DNA of 64,000 bases from assembly GCF_001514235.1 (NCBI RefSeq), contig NZ_KQ948943.1, positions 1 to 64,000 on the forward strand. The letters run 5' to 3'. This stretch comes from Streptomyces caeruleatus (GTDB lineage: Bacteria; Actinomycetota; Actinomycetes; Streptomycetales; Streptomycetaceae). Under the pieces are notes generated by a model. That model was given only the letters and a program-made list of their open reading frames with translations, made no database searches and was not told the DNA's origin. Positions within the stretch are counted from its first letter, which is position 1. Every line of letters starts with the position of its first letter. Shown here piece by piece: positions 1-8,109 of the stretch. A program made the translations under genes and the position numbers.

Positions 1-28
1 GCCCCTCGGCCGCCGCCCGGATAGGGTC

Positions 29-427
29 GTGCATGTGATCGAGTACGTACGAAACGTCCGGCTGTGGTTCGCGCCGCAGGAGGTCCGGCAGGAGGGCGGC
101 ACCCCCGACTACCGGTTCTCGCTGGCGAACGAGCGCACCTTTCTGGCCTGGCTGCGTACCGCGCTCGCGCTCATCGGCGGCGGGTTCGCGGTGGACCAGT
201 TCCTGCCGGACCTGCGCTGGGGCTGGCGGGTCGGTCTCGCGCTGGCGCTGCTCGCGGCGGGCGTGCTGTGTTCGCTCCGCGCGGTCAACCACTGGGTGCG
301 CTGCGAGCGGGCGATGCGGCGGGGCGAGGACCTGCCGGTGTCGCGGTTCCCGGCGGTGCTGAGCCTCGTGGTCGCGGTCGTCGCCGTCGCGATGGTCGTC
401 GTCGTCCTCGTCGGGTGGGAGGGGTGA
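29..427 (+). CDS. DUF202 (YidH-type) membrane protein
   Basis: Small integral membrane protein of 132 residues whose function in the family is unknown. The conserved DUF202 segment is visible as ANERTFLAWLRTALALI near residues 33-49, running into the first membrane helix. Two further helices lie at about residues 67-83 and 111-130. The GTG start at 29 is preceded by a weak purine run (ATAGGG); GTG at 35 is an alternative. It is followed by a second DUF202 gene with a 4-base GTGA overlap, so the two are almost surely translated together and may form one membrane complex. Confidence 0.85.
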   Translation: MHVIEYVRNVRLWFAPQEVRQEGGTPDYRFSLANERTFLAWLRTALALIGGGFAVDQFLPDLRWGWRVGLALALLAAGVLCSLRAVNHWVRCERAMRRGEDLPVSRFPAVLSLVVAVVAVAMVVVVLVGWEG

Positions 428-759
428 GCGCCGGGGAGGCCGAGGCCGCTGAGCCGGTACGCGATCCCGGACTGCAGCCCGAGCGGACGCGCCTGGCGTG
501 GCGCCGTACGACACTGTCCGGCGCGGTGGCCGCCGTACTCGCCGTGAAGACCGCGCTGCACGGCGGCGTCTCGGTGGCCGGGATCGTGGCGTGCGCCCTG
601 TGCTGCGGCCTGTGGCTGGCCTTCCTGGCCCTCGCCCACCGCCGCATCCACGCCCTGGCCGCCTCACCCGAACCCCCGCCGCTGGCCCCCCGGCATGCCA
701 CGGCCACCGTCCTGTTCACGGTGGCCCTGGCGGTGTGCGGCGCCGCCCTGGTCCTCTGA
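424..759 (+). CDS. DUF202 family membrane protein, second copy
   Basis: Protein of 111 residues starting at GTG 424 inside the stop of the preceding gene (GTGA overlap). It carries the family signature LQPERTRLAWRRT near its N-terminus and three hydrophobic segments. Pairs of DUF202 genes in tandem are common in actinobacteria, and the overlap implies coupled translation. The role is unknown. It converges on the oxidoreductase gene on the other strand. Confidence 0.8.
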   Translation: MSAGEAEAAEPVRDPGLQPERTRLAWRRTTLSGAVAAVLAVKTALHGGVSVAGIVACALCCGLWLAFLALAHRRIHALAASPEPPPLAPRHATATVLFTVALAVCGAALVL

Positions 760-807
760 GGCCCTCCAGGCCCCTTTCCGAGGTCGCTTCCAGGGCCTTT
801 CTAAGAG

Positions 808-1797
808 CTACGGGCTCTGGTCCGGCTCCTGCCACAGCCCTTCCGGTGCCACCGGCTCCTCCTCGGTCTCCCAGTCCACCGTGACCACGATCTTGCCGCG
901 GGTGCGGCCCTCCTGGTTGAGCCGGTGGGCGTCCGCCGTCCGTTCCAGGGGGAAGGTCTCCGAGACGTGCACGGTCACCACGCCCTCCTCCGCGAGCTCG
1001 CAGAGCCGGAGCAGGTCCGTCGCGTCGGGGCGGACGAAGTAGTAGCGGCCGCCGTAGTCGAAGACGTCCGGGTCGGCGATCGACACCAGGCGGCCCTCGG
1101 GGGCGAGGAGGTTGGCCGAGGCCTTCAGCGCTTCGCCGCCGACCGTGTCGAACGCGGCGTCCACGCCCTCGGGCGCGAGACCGCGCACCCGTTCGGTCAG
1201 GCCGTCGCCGTACTCGACGGGTTCGCCGCCGAGACCGCGCACGAAGTCGTGGTTGTGCGGGCTCGCCGTGCCGATCACCCGGGCACCCAGATGGCGGGCG
1301 AGCTGGACGGCGATCGATCCCACGCCGCCGGCCGCCGCGTGTACGAGGACGGTCTCGCCGCGCCGTACCTCCAGGACCTTGGTCAGCACCTGATACGCCG
1401 TCAGCCCGACCAGGGGCAGACCGGCCGCCTGCTCCCAGGTGAGGTTGCGGGGCTTGCGCGCGAGGGTGCGCAGGGGGGCGGCGACGTACTCGGCGAAGGT
1501 GCCGTGGGAGAGGAGGTCCTCGCGTACGTAGCCGATGACCTCGTCTCCGACTCCGAACTCGGTGACCGACACGCCCGGTTGGACCACCACCCCGGAGACG
1601 TCCCAGCCCGGCACCACCGGGAAGGCCGGCTCCAGCAGCCGGTCCATGTGGCCCTCGCGGCACTTCCAGTCGACCGGGTTGACGGCCGCCGCCCGCACCT
1701 TGACCAGCACGGAGTCGGGGCCGACGCGCGGCTCGCGCAGCTCTCCGTATGCGAGCACCTCGGGCCCGCCGTAGCGTGTGTAGCTGATGCCCTTCAT
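808..1797 (-). CDS. NADP-dependent quinone oxidoreductase-like MDR protein
   Basis: Zinc-independent medium-chain dehydrogenase/reductase of 329 residues. The N-terminal GroES-like fold (residues 1-125) is followed by the Rossmann nucleotide site LVHAAAGGVGS (about 151-161). The family reduces quinones or enones with NAD(P)H; the substrate cannot be read from sequence. No zinc-ligand cysteines are seen at the usual catalytic positions. The start at 1797 is chosen because GGAGGGTC lies just upstream and the protein then begins MKGISYTRYGGPEVL, the usual start of the family; the frame stays open for 51 more codons upstream without family-like sequence. Confidence 0.85.
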   Translation of the reverse strand: MKGISYTRYGGPEVLAYGELREPRVGPDSVLVKVRAAAVNPVDWKCREGHMDRLLEPAFPVVPGWDVSGVVVQPGVSVTEFGVGDEVIGYVREDLLSHGTFAEYVAAPLRTLARKPRNLTWEQAAGLPLVGLTAYQVLTKVLEVRRGETVLVHAAAGGVGSIAVQLARHLGARVIGTASPHNHDFVRGLGGEPVEYGDGLTERVRGLAPEGVDAAFDTVGGEALKASANLLAPEGRLVSIADPDVFDYGGRYYFVRPDATDLLRLCELAEEGVVTVHVSETFPLERTADAHRLNQEGRTRGKIVVTVDWETEEEPVAPEGLWQEPDQSP

Positions 1798-1909
1798 GGG
1801 TTCGACCCTCCGGGGTGGCAGGACGCCACGCAAGCCGAATGACCCGATATGCGGCGTTCGCGTGGCAGCCTGTCCGACGTCACGACCCCCGCCTTCGAAG
1901 GTGAGCACC

Positions 1910-2206
1910 ATGACGACCCTGCACGCGGAACACCCCTCCCACACCCACACTCACGGTCCGGACTGCGGGCACACCGCGGTGCCGCACGGCGACCACACCG
2001 ACTACGCGCACGACGGTCACCTGCACCGCGAGCACAGCGGCCACTGGGACGAGTGCGAGCCGGACGGGCACGTCGCGCACGAGGGCCACACCCATCAGCA
2101 CGGCGCCGACTGCGGACACGAGAGCGTCCTGCACGGCGACCACGTCGACTACCTCCACGACGGCCACCGGCACGCCTCCCACGACGGCCACTGGGACGAC
2201 CACTGA
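1910..2206 (+). CDS. Small His-rich metal-binding-like protein, internally duplicated
   Basis: Protein of 98 residues made of two copies of a block of about 40 residues. Each copy follows the pattern HTHxHGxDCGHxxxxHGDHxDYxHDGHxH followed by HxGHWD (first copy ending DE, second DDH). More than a quarter of residues are histidine, with one paired Asp-Cys-Gly-His per copy, so divalent metal binding (Zn, Ni or Co) is the reasonable inference. There is no signal peptide or membrane segment. GAAGGTGAGC precedes ATG 1910. Such proteins are sometimes labelled zinc transporter, which the sequence does not support. No Zur-like palindrome is visible upstream. Confidence 0.75.
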   Translation: MTTLHAEHPSHTHTHGPDCGHTAVPHGDHTDYAHDGHLHREHSGHWDECEPDGHVAHEGHTHQHGADCGHESVLHGDHVDYLHDGHRHASHDGHWDDH

Positions 2207-2257
2207 GCCCAGCCCCGAGGCCCCGGCCACCTCGGCGTACTGGCCGAGAAGGCACCA

Positions 2258-2295
2258 CCGACAGCTCCCCGGCGCTCCACGCGGGGAGCTGTCGG
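2258..2295 (+). terminator. Hairpin terminator after the His-rich gene
   Basis: A perfect 13-base inverted repeat (CCGACAGCTCCCC at 2258-2270 and its complement at 2283-2295) encloses a 12-base loop, 52 bases past the stop codon. There is no T-tract, as is usual for Streptomyces terminators. Confidence 0.8.
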
Positions 2296-2337
2296 CCTAT
2301 CGTGGCCCCGATCACGTTCGGCTCCCCCACTGGACTA

Positions 2338-2356
2338 CATACCGACTGGTCGGCAT
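2338..2356. promoter_or_regulatory. TetR-type operator upstream of the phosphotransferase-acyl-CoA dehydrogenase operon
   Basis: ATACCGACTGGTCGGCAT at 2339-2356 is a near-perfect 18-base palindrome that lies 42 bases before the start at 2398. The core CATACCGACYGGT recurs at 7962-7976 upstream of the facing operon that encodes a TetR regulator, and with variation at 24985-25001 and 36437-36452. Operator function is inferred from symmetry and recurrence. Confidence 0.6.
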
Positions 2357-2397
2357 CATGAGTCAGGTCCCGTTCACCTGCCTTTCAGGAGCGACGT

Positions 2398-3420
2398 ATG
2401 AGCCCCGACCATCCGCCCGGTCTCGATCTCGACCGACTGCGCGGCCTGCTCGAGCGTGAGCGGCCCGGTCTGGCGCAGGGTCCGCTGACCGGCCGGCTGA
2501 TCGAGGGCGGACGGTCGAACCTCACCTACGCGGTCTCCGACGGCACCTCCAAGTGGGTCGTACGCCGCCCTCCGCTCGGTCATGTCCTCGCCACGGCGCA
2601 CGACATGAAGCGCGAGCACCGGGTCATCAGCGCGCTGCACCCGACCAGTGTGCCGGTGCCGCGGCCGGTGCTGCTGTGCGAGGACGAGGAGGTGCTCGGG
2701 GCCCCGTTCTACGTCATGGAGTTCGTCGAGGGCACCCCGTACCGCACCGCCGACCAGCTCGCCCCGCTCGGCCCCGAGCGCACCCGGGGCGCGGTGCTGT
2801 CGCTGGTGGACACGCTCGTCGAGCTGCACGCGGTGGATCCCGCCGAAGTGGGCCTCGCGGACTTCGGCCGGCCCGAGGGCTTCCTCGACCGGCAACTGCG
2901 CCGCTGGGGCAAGCAGTTGGACGCCTCGCGCAACCGTGAGCTGGCCGGTATCGACGAGCTGCACGCCACGCTCGGCCGCCGGCTGCCCGCCTCCCCCACC
3001 GCGACCGTGGTGCACGGCGACTACCGGCTCGACAACGTCCTGATCGGTGCGGACGACACGATCAAGGCGATCCTCGACTGGGAGATGTCCACGCTCGGCG
3101 ATCCGCTGACCGACCTGGGGCTGCTGGTGATGTACAGCATGCCGCTGGGCATGCCGGACTCCCCCGTCTCCACCACGGCCGAGGCGCCCGGGCACCCGGA
3201 ACCGGCCGAACTCATCGAGCGGTACGCCGCGCGCTCGGGGCGCGACGTCTCCGCGGTCTCCTGGTACACGGCGTTCGCCTGGTTCAAGCTCGCCGTGATC
3301 CTGGAGGGCATCCACTACCGCTACACGCTGGGCCAGACGGTCGGCCGCGGCTTCGACCGCATCGGCGACCTGGTCCCCGTCTTCATCCAGCACGGCCTCA
3401 CCACCCTTCAGGAAGGCTGA
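2398..3420 (+). CDS. Phosphotransferase family protein (APH/ACAD10-like kinase domain)
   Basis: Protein of 340 residues with an aminoglycoside-phosphotransferase fold. The catalytic loop HGDYRLDNVL is at about residues 206-215 and the metal-binding LDWE at 227-230. In bacteria and in the human ACAD10/11 proteins this domain accompanies an acyl-CoA dehydrogenase; in ACAD10/11 it phosphorylates 4-hydroxy acids or their CoA esters so that they can enter beta-oxidation. The next gene is such a dehydrogenase only 6 bases away, which supports a catabolic role rather than drug resistance. AGGAGCGACGT precedes ATG 2398. Confidence 0.85.
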   Translation: MSPDHPPGLDLDRLRGLLERERPGLAQGPLTGRLIEGGRSNLTYAVSDGTSKWVVRRPPLGHVLATAHDMKREHRVISALHPTSVPVPRPVLLCEDEEVLGAPFYVMEFVEGTPYRTADQLAPLGPERTRGAVLSLVDTLVELHAVDPAEVGLADFGRPEGFLDRQLRRWGKQLDASRNRELAGIDELHATLGRRLPASPTATVVHGDYRLDNVLIGADDTIKAILDWEMSTLGDPLTDLGLLVMYSMPLGMPDSPVSTTAEAPGHPEPAELIERYAARSGRDVSAVSWYTAFAWFKLAVILEGIHYRYTLGQTVGRGFDRIGDLVPVFIQHGLTTLQEG

Positions 3421-3426
3421 TCCGCC

Positions 3427-4641
3427 ATGGACTTCGCGTTCGACGCGCGCACCGAGGAACTGCGTGCCAAGCTGCTCGCCTTCATGGACGAGTACGTCTA
3501 TCCGGCGGAGGCGGTGGCGGAGGAGCAGCGGGCCGCGCTGGCGTCCCCGTGGGACACCCCGGCCGTGGTCGAGGAGCTCAAGGCCGAGGCGCGCAGGCAG
3601 GGCCTGTGGAACCTCTTCCTCCCCGACGCCGAGTACGGCGCCGGCCTCACCAACCTCCAGTACGCGCCGCTCGCCGAGATCACCGGCCGCTCCCCGCAGC
3701 TCGCGCCCACTGCGACGAACTGCGCCGCGCCGGACACCGGGAACATGGAGGTGCTGTACCAGTTCGCCGACGAGCAGCAGAAGAAGCAGTGGCTGGAGCC
3801 GTTGCTGGCCGGTGAGATCCGCTCGGCGTTCGCGATGACCGAGCCGGAGGTGGCGTCGTCGGACGCCACCAACATCACCACGCTGATCGAGCGGGACGGC
3901 GACGACTACGTCGTCACGGGCCGCAAGTGGTACATCTCCGGGGCGATGAACCCGGACTGCAAGATCTTCATCGTGATGGGCAAGACGGACCCCGACGGCG
4001 AGGACATCCGCCGCCAGCAGTCCATGATCCTGGTCCCCCGCGACACCCCTGGTGTCACGGTCAAGCGGGCCATGCAGGTCTTCGGCTACGAGGACCACTC
4101 CCACGGCGGCCATGCCGAGGTGATCTTCGACCACGCGCGCGTGCCCGTGGCCAACCTCATCGGCGAGGAGGGCGGCGGCTTCGCCATCGCCCAGGCGCGG
4201 CTCGGTCCCGGTCGTATCCACCACTGCATGCGGCTGATCGGCATGGCCGAGCGGGCGATCGAGCTGATGTGCCGGCGGGCCGCGTCCCGTACGGCGTTCG
4301 GGAAGGCGCTGGCCCAGCAGGGGGTCGTGCACAACTGGATCGCCGACGCGCGTGTGACGGTCGAGCAGTTGCGACTGCTGGTCCTCAAGACGGCCTGGCT
4401 TATGGACACCGTCGGCAACAAGGGTGCGCACACGGAGATCCAGGCCATCAAGATCGCTACGCCGCGTGCGGTGGTGGACATCCTCGACCGGGCTATCCAG
4501 CTGCACGGTGCGGGGGGTGTCAGTCAGGACTTCCCGCTGGCGGAGCTGTACGCCGGGGCGCGGACGCTGATGATCGCGGACGGGCCGGACGAGGTGCATC
4601 AGCGGTCGCTGGCTCGGCGGGAGCTGAAGAAGTACCTGTGA
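3427..4641 (+). CDS. Acyl-CoA dehydrogenase, ACAD10/11-like
   Basis: Flavoenzyme of 404 residues that would form the alpha-beta double bond of an acyl-CoA. The FAD-binding stretch FAMTEPEVASSDATNI is present at about residues 137-152, and the C-terminal substrate-pocket segment ends in HGAGGVSQDFPLAELY and ADGPDEVHQRSLAR. The ADGPDEVH form is the one seen in dehydrogenases paired with a phosphotransferase partner. It is the second gene of a two-gene operon with the preceding kinase-like gene (6-base gap), so the pair probably handles hydroxylated or branched acyl-CoAs. Confidence 0.88.
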   Translation: MDFAFDARTEELRAKLLAFMDEYVYPAEAVAEEQRAALASPWDTPAVVEELKAEARRQGLWNLFLPDAEYGAGLTNLQYAPLAEITGRSPQLAPTATNCAAPDTGNMEVLYQFADEQQKKQWLEPLLAGEIRSAFAMTEPEVASSDATNITTLIERDGDDYVVTGRKWYISGAMNPDCKIFIVMGKTDPDGEDIRRQQSMILVPRDTPGVTVKRAMQVFGYEDHSHGGHAEVIFDHARVPVANLIGEEGGGFAIAQARLGPGRIHHCMRLIGMAERAIELMCRRAASRTAFGKALAQQGVVHNWIADARVTVEQLRLLVLKTAWLMDTVGNKGAHTEIQAIKIATPRAVVDILDRAIQLHGAGGVSQDFPLAELYAGARTLMIADGPDEVHQRSLARRELKKYL

Positions 4642-4681
4642 CGCCGGGGGCGCCGGGGGTTCCTCGCCCCCGCCGCCCCTA

Positions 4682-4823
4682 CCCGTCCCATCCCTGGGGG
4701 CTGCGCCCCCAGACCCCCGCTGTCGGCCCTGCGGGCCTCGTCCTCAAACGCCGGACGGGCTGAAAGATCCAGCCCCGTTTGAGGAGCGGGGTCTGGGGCG
4801 GAGCCCCAGAAGGATGGGACGGG
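4682..4823. repeat. Streptomyces dispersed palindromic repeat acting as bidirectional terminator
   Basis: This convergent intergenic region holds a large composite palindrome. CCCGTCCCATCC at 4682-4693 pairs with GGATGGGACGGG at 4812-4823, and inside lie the hairpins TGGGGGCTGCGCCCCCA and CTGGGGCGGAGCCCCAG and the word GGCCTCGTCCTCAAACGCCG (4733-4752). The same unit occurs in reverse orientation at about 47716-47830 inside a coding region. It is a widespread Streptomyces intergenic repeat; here its position between two converging genes suits termination of both. Confidence 0.8.
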
Positions 4824-4836
4824 GCGCTGATCCGGG

Positions 4837-5430
4837 TCAGGGGCGGAGAGCCCGGAGCAGGAGGTCAGCCAGGTGGTCGGCGACCTGTTGGGGGGTGAGG
4901 GGGCCGTCCGGGCGGTACCAGGTGGACAGGTGGTGGACGGAGCCGAAGTGGTAGTCGACGACCAGGTCGGCAGGGGTCGCCTTGGAGAAGACGCCCGCCT
5001 CCTGGCCCTCCTCGACGAGCGCACGGAAGCGTTCGTGGTAGCGCCGCCGCTCGGCCCGCACCTGCTTGTTCTTCTCCGGGCTCAGATGATGCATGGAGCG
5101 GAAGAAGATCATCGCGTCGTCGAGGTTCTCGATGGTCGTCACGACGACATCCGCCGCCGCCCCCCGAAGCCGCTTCTCGATCGGCTCGTCGGCACCCGCG
5201 AACGCGTCCAGCCGCTCCTGCTGAACACGCAGCACGCGCGCGTACACCTCGTGCAGCAGGTCGTCCTTGGAACCGAAGTAGTGGTACAGCGCCCCCTTGG
5301 TGACGCCGGCCGCCTCTACGATCTCCTGCACCGAGGTGCGGTCGTAGCCACGCTCGGCGAAGAGCCGGGTGGCGGCGGCGAGCAGCCGCTGCGGGACGGG
5401 CGTACCGTCTCCGTCCGTCGTCCTGGCCAC
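4837..5430 (-). CDS. TetR family regulator of the acyl-CoA island
   Basis: Regulator of 197 residues with an N-terminal helix-turn-helix (TSVQEIVEAAGVTKGALYHYF near residues 32-52). It follows the acyl-CoA ligase gene by 39 bases on the same strand, so it is likely the last gene of the SDR-ligase-TetR operon. The promoter of that operon and the promoter of the facing phosphotransferase operon share the word CATACCGACYGGT, so this protein is the best candidate to bind both, released by an acyl-CoA. That link is an inference. Confidence 0.85.
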   Translation of the reverse strand: MARTTDGDGTPVPQRLLAAATRLFAERGYDRTSVQEIVEAAGVTKGALYHYFGSKDDLLHEVYARVLRVQQERLDAFAGADEPIEKRLRGAAADVVVTTIENLDDAMIFFRSMHHLSPEKNKQVRAERRRYHERFRALVEEGQEAGVFSKATPADLVVDYHFGSVHHLSTWYRPDGPLTPQQVADHLADLLLRALRP

Positions 5431-5469
5431 TGTGCCGCCACCTGCCCTTCCGAGATTTCTGCTTGTTGT

Positions 5470-7152
5470 CTAGCCGTCGTTCACGCGAGAACGGAGTTCC
5501 CGTCGGAGGATCTTGCCACTTGCCGTCTTCGGCAGGTCGGGCAGGATCTCCACCTGGCGCGGATATTTGTAGGCGGCCAGTCTCTCCCTGCAGTACTCGG
5601 CGAGTGCGCCGGGGTCGGTTTCCGCACCCGGACGGAGGCTGATGTACGCCTTGACGGTCTCCCCGCGGTACCCGTCAGGCACCCCGACGACGGCGGCCTC
5701 GCGCACCGCCGGGTGGGTGTAGAGCACGTCCTCGACCTCGCGCGGCCAGACCTTGAAGCCGGACGCGTTGATCATGTCCTTCTTGCGGTCGACGACGTAG
5801 AGCCAGCCCTCGGCGTCCATGAAGCCGATGTCCCCGGTGCGCAGTTCCCCGTCGGGGAAGGTCTCGGCGGTGGCGTCGGGGCGCCGCCAGTAGCCGGGGA
5901 CGACCTGCGGGCCGCGGACGAGGATCTCGCCCTGCTCCCCGAAGGGGACCTCCTGGCCCTGGTCGTCGACGATCCGGACGACCGTCTCGGGTCCGGGCAG
6001 ACCGACGGCGAGCGTGCCCGAGACCGGGTCGACGGGTGCCTCCAGGCCGGGCGGGACGGACGCGCACGGAGCGGTGCACTCCGTCAGGCCGTAGCCGTTG
6101 CGGATGTACGGGCCGAAGCCGGCCCGGAACTTCTCGACCAGGGCGGGCGGCAGCGGGGCGCCGCCGGAGGAGATCATCCGGAAGGAGGCGAAGTGGTCGC
6201 GGGTGACGGCCGGGTGGGCGGCGAGCGCCATGAAGGCCGTGGACGGGCCGACGGTGTAGTGCGGTCCGTGCTCGGCGAAGGCGTCGAGCACGACACCCGC
6301 CTCGAAGCGGTACGCCAGCACCAGCGTGCCCGCGCTGTCCAGACACGCGCCGAGCTGGCAGACCATGCCGGTGATGTGGAAGAGGGGCGCCAGCGCGAAG
6401 TAGACCGGCGCGTCCGGCAGTTCCAGGCCCGTCCGCTGCCGCTCGGCGTTGTACATGATGTTGCCGTGCGTGTTGGTGGCGCCCTTGGGGGTGCCGCTGG
6501 TGCCCGAGGTGTAGCTGATCAGGGCGATGTCGGACGGTCCGAGGTCACGGTCCTGCGGCGCCTTGTGGCCGGCGCGGGCCACGGCCGTCAGGTCGTCGGC
6601 GTCGTCGGTGTCGTCGGCCTGCGGGAGCCGCTCGAAGGACAGCACGCGCGCGTCGTTGCGCGTCTGGAAATCCAGCTCGCACCCGGTGAGCGCGATCCGC
6701 ACCGGCGAGTCCGCCGCCGTCTCGCGCAGATACGACTGCCAGGCCCGGTCGGAGCAGATCAGCGCGGCCACCTCGCCGTCCCGCAGGACATGGCCGACCT
6801 CCCCCGACTTGTACATCGGGTTGACGGGCACGACGACCGCCCCCGCCTTCCAGGCGCCCAGCAGGGCGAGCACGAAGTGCGGGGAGTTCTGCAGCAGGAT
6901 CGCCACCCGGTCGCCGCGCTCCAGACCGCGGGCGGCGAGGTGCCCGGCGACGGAGTCGCTGAGCTCGTCGACCTCGCGGTAGGTCAGGCGGCCGTCGAAG
7001 TAGGCGAGGAAGGTGCGGTCCGGGGTCTCGGCGACGACCCGGCGCAGGGCGTGCACGAGGGTGCGGGCCGGGTCGACGGGGGCGCGCTGGGCGTCGGAGA
7101 GCAGGGCCAGCCAGGGCTTGGCCGCGTACCGGGAGGCGGAGTCGTCGGTCAC
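5470..7152 (-). CDS. Long-chain-fatty-acid/carboxylate CoA ligase
   Basis: ANL-superfamily adenylating enzyme of 560 residues that would activate a carboxylic acid with ATP and load it on CoA. Visible motifs are the P-loop YTSGTSGTPKG (about 214-224), NGYGLTEC, the hinge region GELRTGDIGFMDAEGWLY, and the C-terminal TASGKILRREL with the catalytic lysine. The start is taken as GTG 7152 because it overlaps the SDR stop (GTGA) and has a strong GGAGGAGG site; an upstream ATG at 7167 is less likely. Substrate chain length cannot be deduced. It supplies acyl-CoA to the neighbouring dehydrogenases. Confidence 0.9.
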   Translation of the reverse strand: MTDDSASRYAAKPWLALLSDAQRAPVDPARTLVHALRRVVAETPDRTFLAYFDGRLTYREVDELSDSVAGHLAARGLERGDRVAILLQNSPHFVLALLGAWKAGAVVVPVNPMYKSGEVGHVLRDGEVAALICSDRAWQSYLRETAADSPVRIALTGCELDFQTRNDARVLSFERLPQADDTDDADDLTAVARAGHKAPQDRDLGPSDIALISYTSGTSGTPKGATNTHGNIMYNAERQRTGLELPDAPVYFALAPLFHITGMVCQLGACLDSAGTLVLAYRFEAGVVLDAFAEHGPHYTVGPSTAFMALAAHPAVTRDHFASFRMISSGGAPLPPALVEKFRAGFGPYIRNGYGLTECTAPCASVPPGLEAPVDPVSGTLAVGLPGPETVVRIVDDQGQEVPFGEQGEILVRGPQVVPGYWRRPDATAETFPDGELRTGDIGFMDAEGWLYVVDRKKDMINASGFKVWPREVEDVLYTHPAVREAAVVGVPDGYRGETVKAYISLRPGAETDPGALAEYCRERLAAYKYPRQVEILPDLPKTASGKILRRELRSRVNDG

Positions 7153-7922
7153 CGGGCCTCCTCCCACTTCTGCTGGATGTGGCTCATGCCGGCCAGCCAG
7201 CGGTCGGGCGTGGCGGCCCGCGCCTCGTAGTACCCGGCGACCTCGGGGTGCGGCAGAATCAGGAAGCGGTCCTCCGCCATGCCCTTGAACAGGGCGTCCG
7301 CCACGTCCTCCGGCGCGATGGCCGTGGGCTTCAGCACCAGGTCCCCCGCGCTGCCGGTGGCGTCCAGCATGTCGGTGCGCACACCCTGGGGGCAGATGGC
7401 GTGGACCTTCACGCCACGGTGCCGGTACGTCAGCGACAGGTACTCAGCGAAGGCGTAGGCGCCGTGCTTGGTGACGGCGTAGGGCGCGGCGCCGATCATG
7501 GTGAGCAGCCCGGCGGCCGACACGGTGGACACGAACCGCCCGCTGCCACGCTCCAGCCAGTCCGGGAGCAGCGCGCCCGCGGCCCGCACGTGTGCCATCA
7601 CGTTGACGTCCCAGGACAGCGCCCAGGACTTCTCGTCCACCGCCTGCCCCGGCTCCTCGCCCGCGAAGGCGACACCGGCGTTGGCACAGTAGACGTCGAC
7701 GGTGCCGCCGAGCGCGTCCCGTGCCTCGGCGACGATCGCGGAGGCGTCACCGGCCACGGCGATGCCACCGATCTCGTCGGCGACGGCAGCCGCCTTCGCA
7801 CCGTCCAGGTCATTGACGACCACCCGGGCCCCTTCGGCGGCGAACCGACGCGCGAGCGCCGCCCCGATGCCACCCCCAGCCCCCGTGACGACCACTCCAG
7901 CACCCTGAACGGCTTCCACCAT
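7149..7922 (-). CDS. Short-chain dehydrogenase/reductase
   Basis: Classical SDR of 257 residues. The NAD(P) site TGAGGGIG is at 13-20, NAG appears as CANAGVAF, and the catalytic Ser/Tyr/Lys fit the segment with YAVTKHGAYAF. It is the first gene of the SDR-ligase-TetR operon and overlaps the ligase by 4 bases. A hydroxyacyl-CoA or alcohol dehydrogenation step in the same catabolic route is the likely role. The start ATG 7922 is preceded by AGGAGACCG. Confidence 0.88.
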   Translation of the reverse strand: MVEAVQGAGVVVTGAGGGIGAALARRFAAEGARVVVNDLDGAKAAAVADEIGGIAVAGDASAIVAEARDALGGTVDVYCANAGVAFAGEEPGQAVDEKSWALSWDVNVMAHVRAAGALLPDWLERGSGRFVSTVSAAGLLTMIGAAPYAVTKHGAYAFAEYLSLTYRHRGVKVHAICPQGVRTDMLDATGSAGDLVLKPTAIAPEDVADALFKGMAEDRFLILPHPEVAGYYEARAATPDRWLAGMSHIQQKWEEAR

Positions 7923-7960
7923 CGGTCTCCTTCGACTCCGGCTCGACTGCAAGGCCCAGA

Positions 7961-7977
7961 CTAACCGGTCGGTATGT
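7961..7977. promoter_or_regulatory. TetR-type operator upstream of the SDR-ligase-TetR operon
   Basis: On the minus strand this reads CATACCGACCGGTTAG, sharing CATACCGACYGGT with the site at 2338-2356. It lies about 40 bases before the SDR start at 7922, a distance typical of repressor sites overlapping a promoter. Confidence 0.55.
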
Positions 7978-8030
7978 ATCTGAGGAAGGGCAACAGCAGC
8001 CAACCTAGGAGCGCGGGGCTGTATCGATAT

Positions 8031-8066
8031 GCGGCTCCGCCGCGGGGCGCGACCAGCCACAAACCA
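8031..8066. repeat. Partial copy of the GCGCGACCAGCCACAA intergenic repeat
   Basis: The right half of the Streptomyces intergenic word GGGGCGCGGGGAACTGCGCG followed by ACCAGCCACAA is present here as CGGGGCGCGACCAGCCACAAA, lacking the GGAACTGC part. Fuller copies lie at 17614, 22541 and 28002. Confidence 0.55.
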
Positions 8067-8109
8067 CCGCCGCCTTCCCCACGACCCGCGGGAGCAATAC
8101 GGTCCCCCC

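Noticed and set aside
2374..4599. Long antisense frame of 741 codons
   Set aside because: It lies opposite the phosphotransferase and acyl-CoA dehydrogenase genes and exists because of high GC at third positions; composition is low-complexity and no domain is seen.
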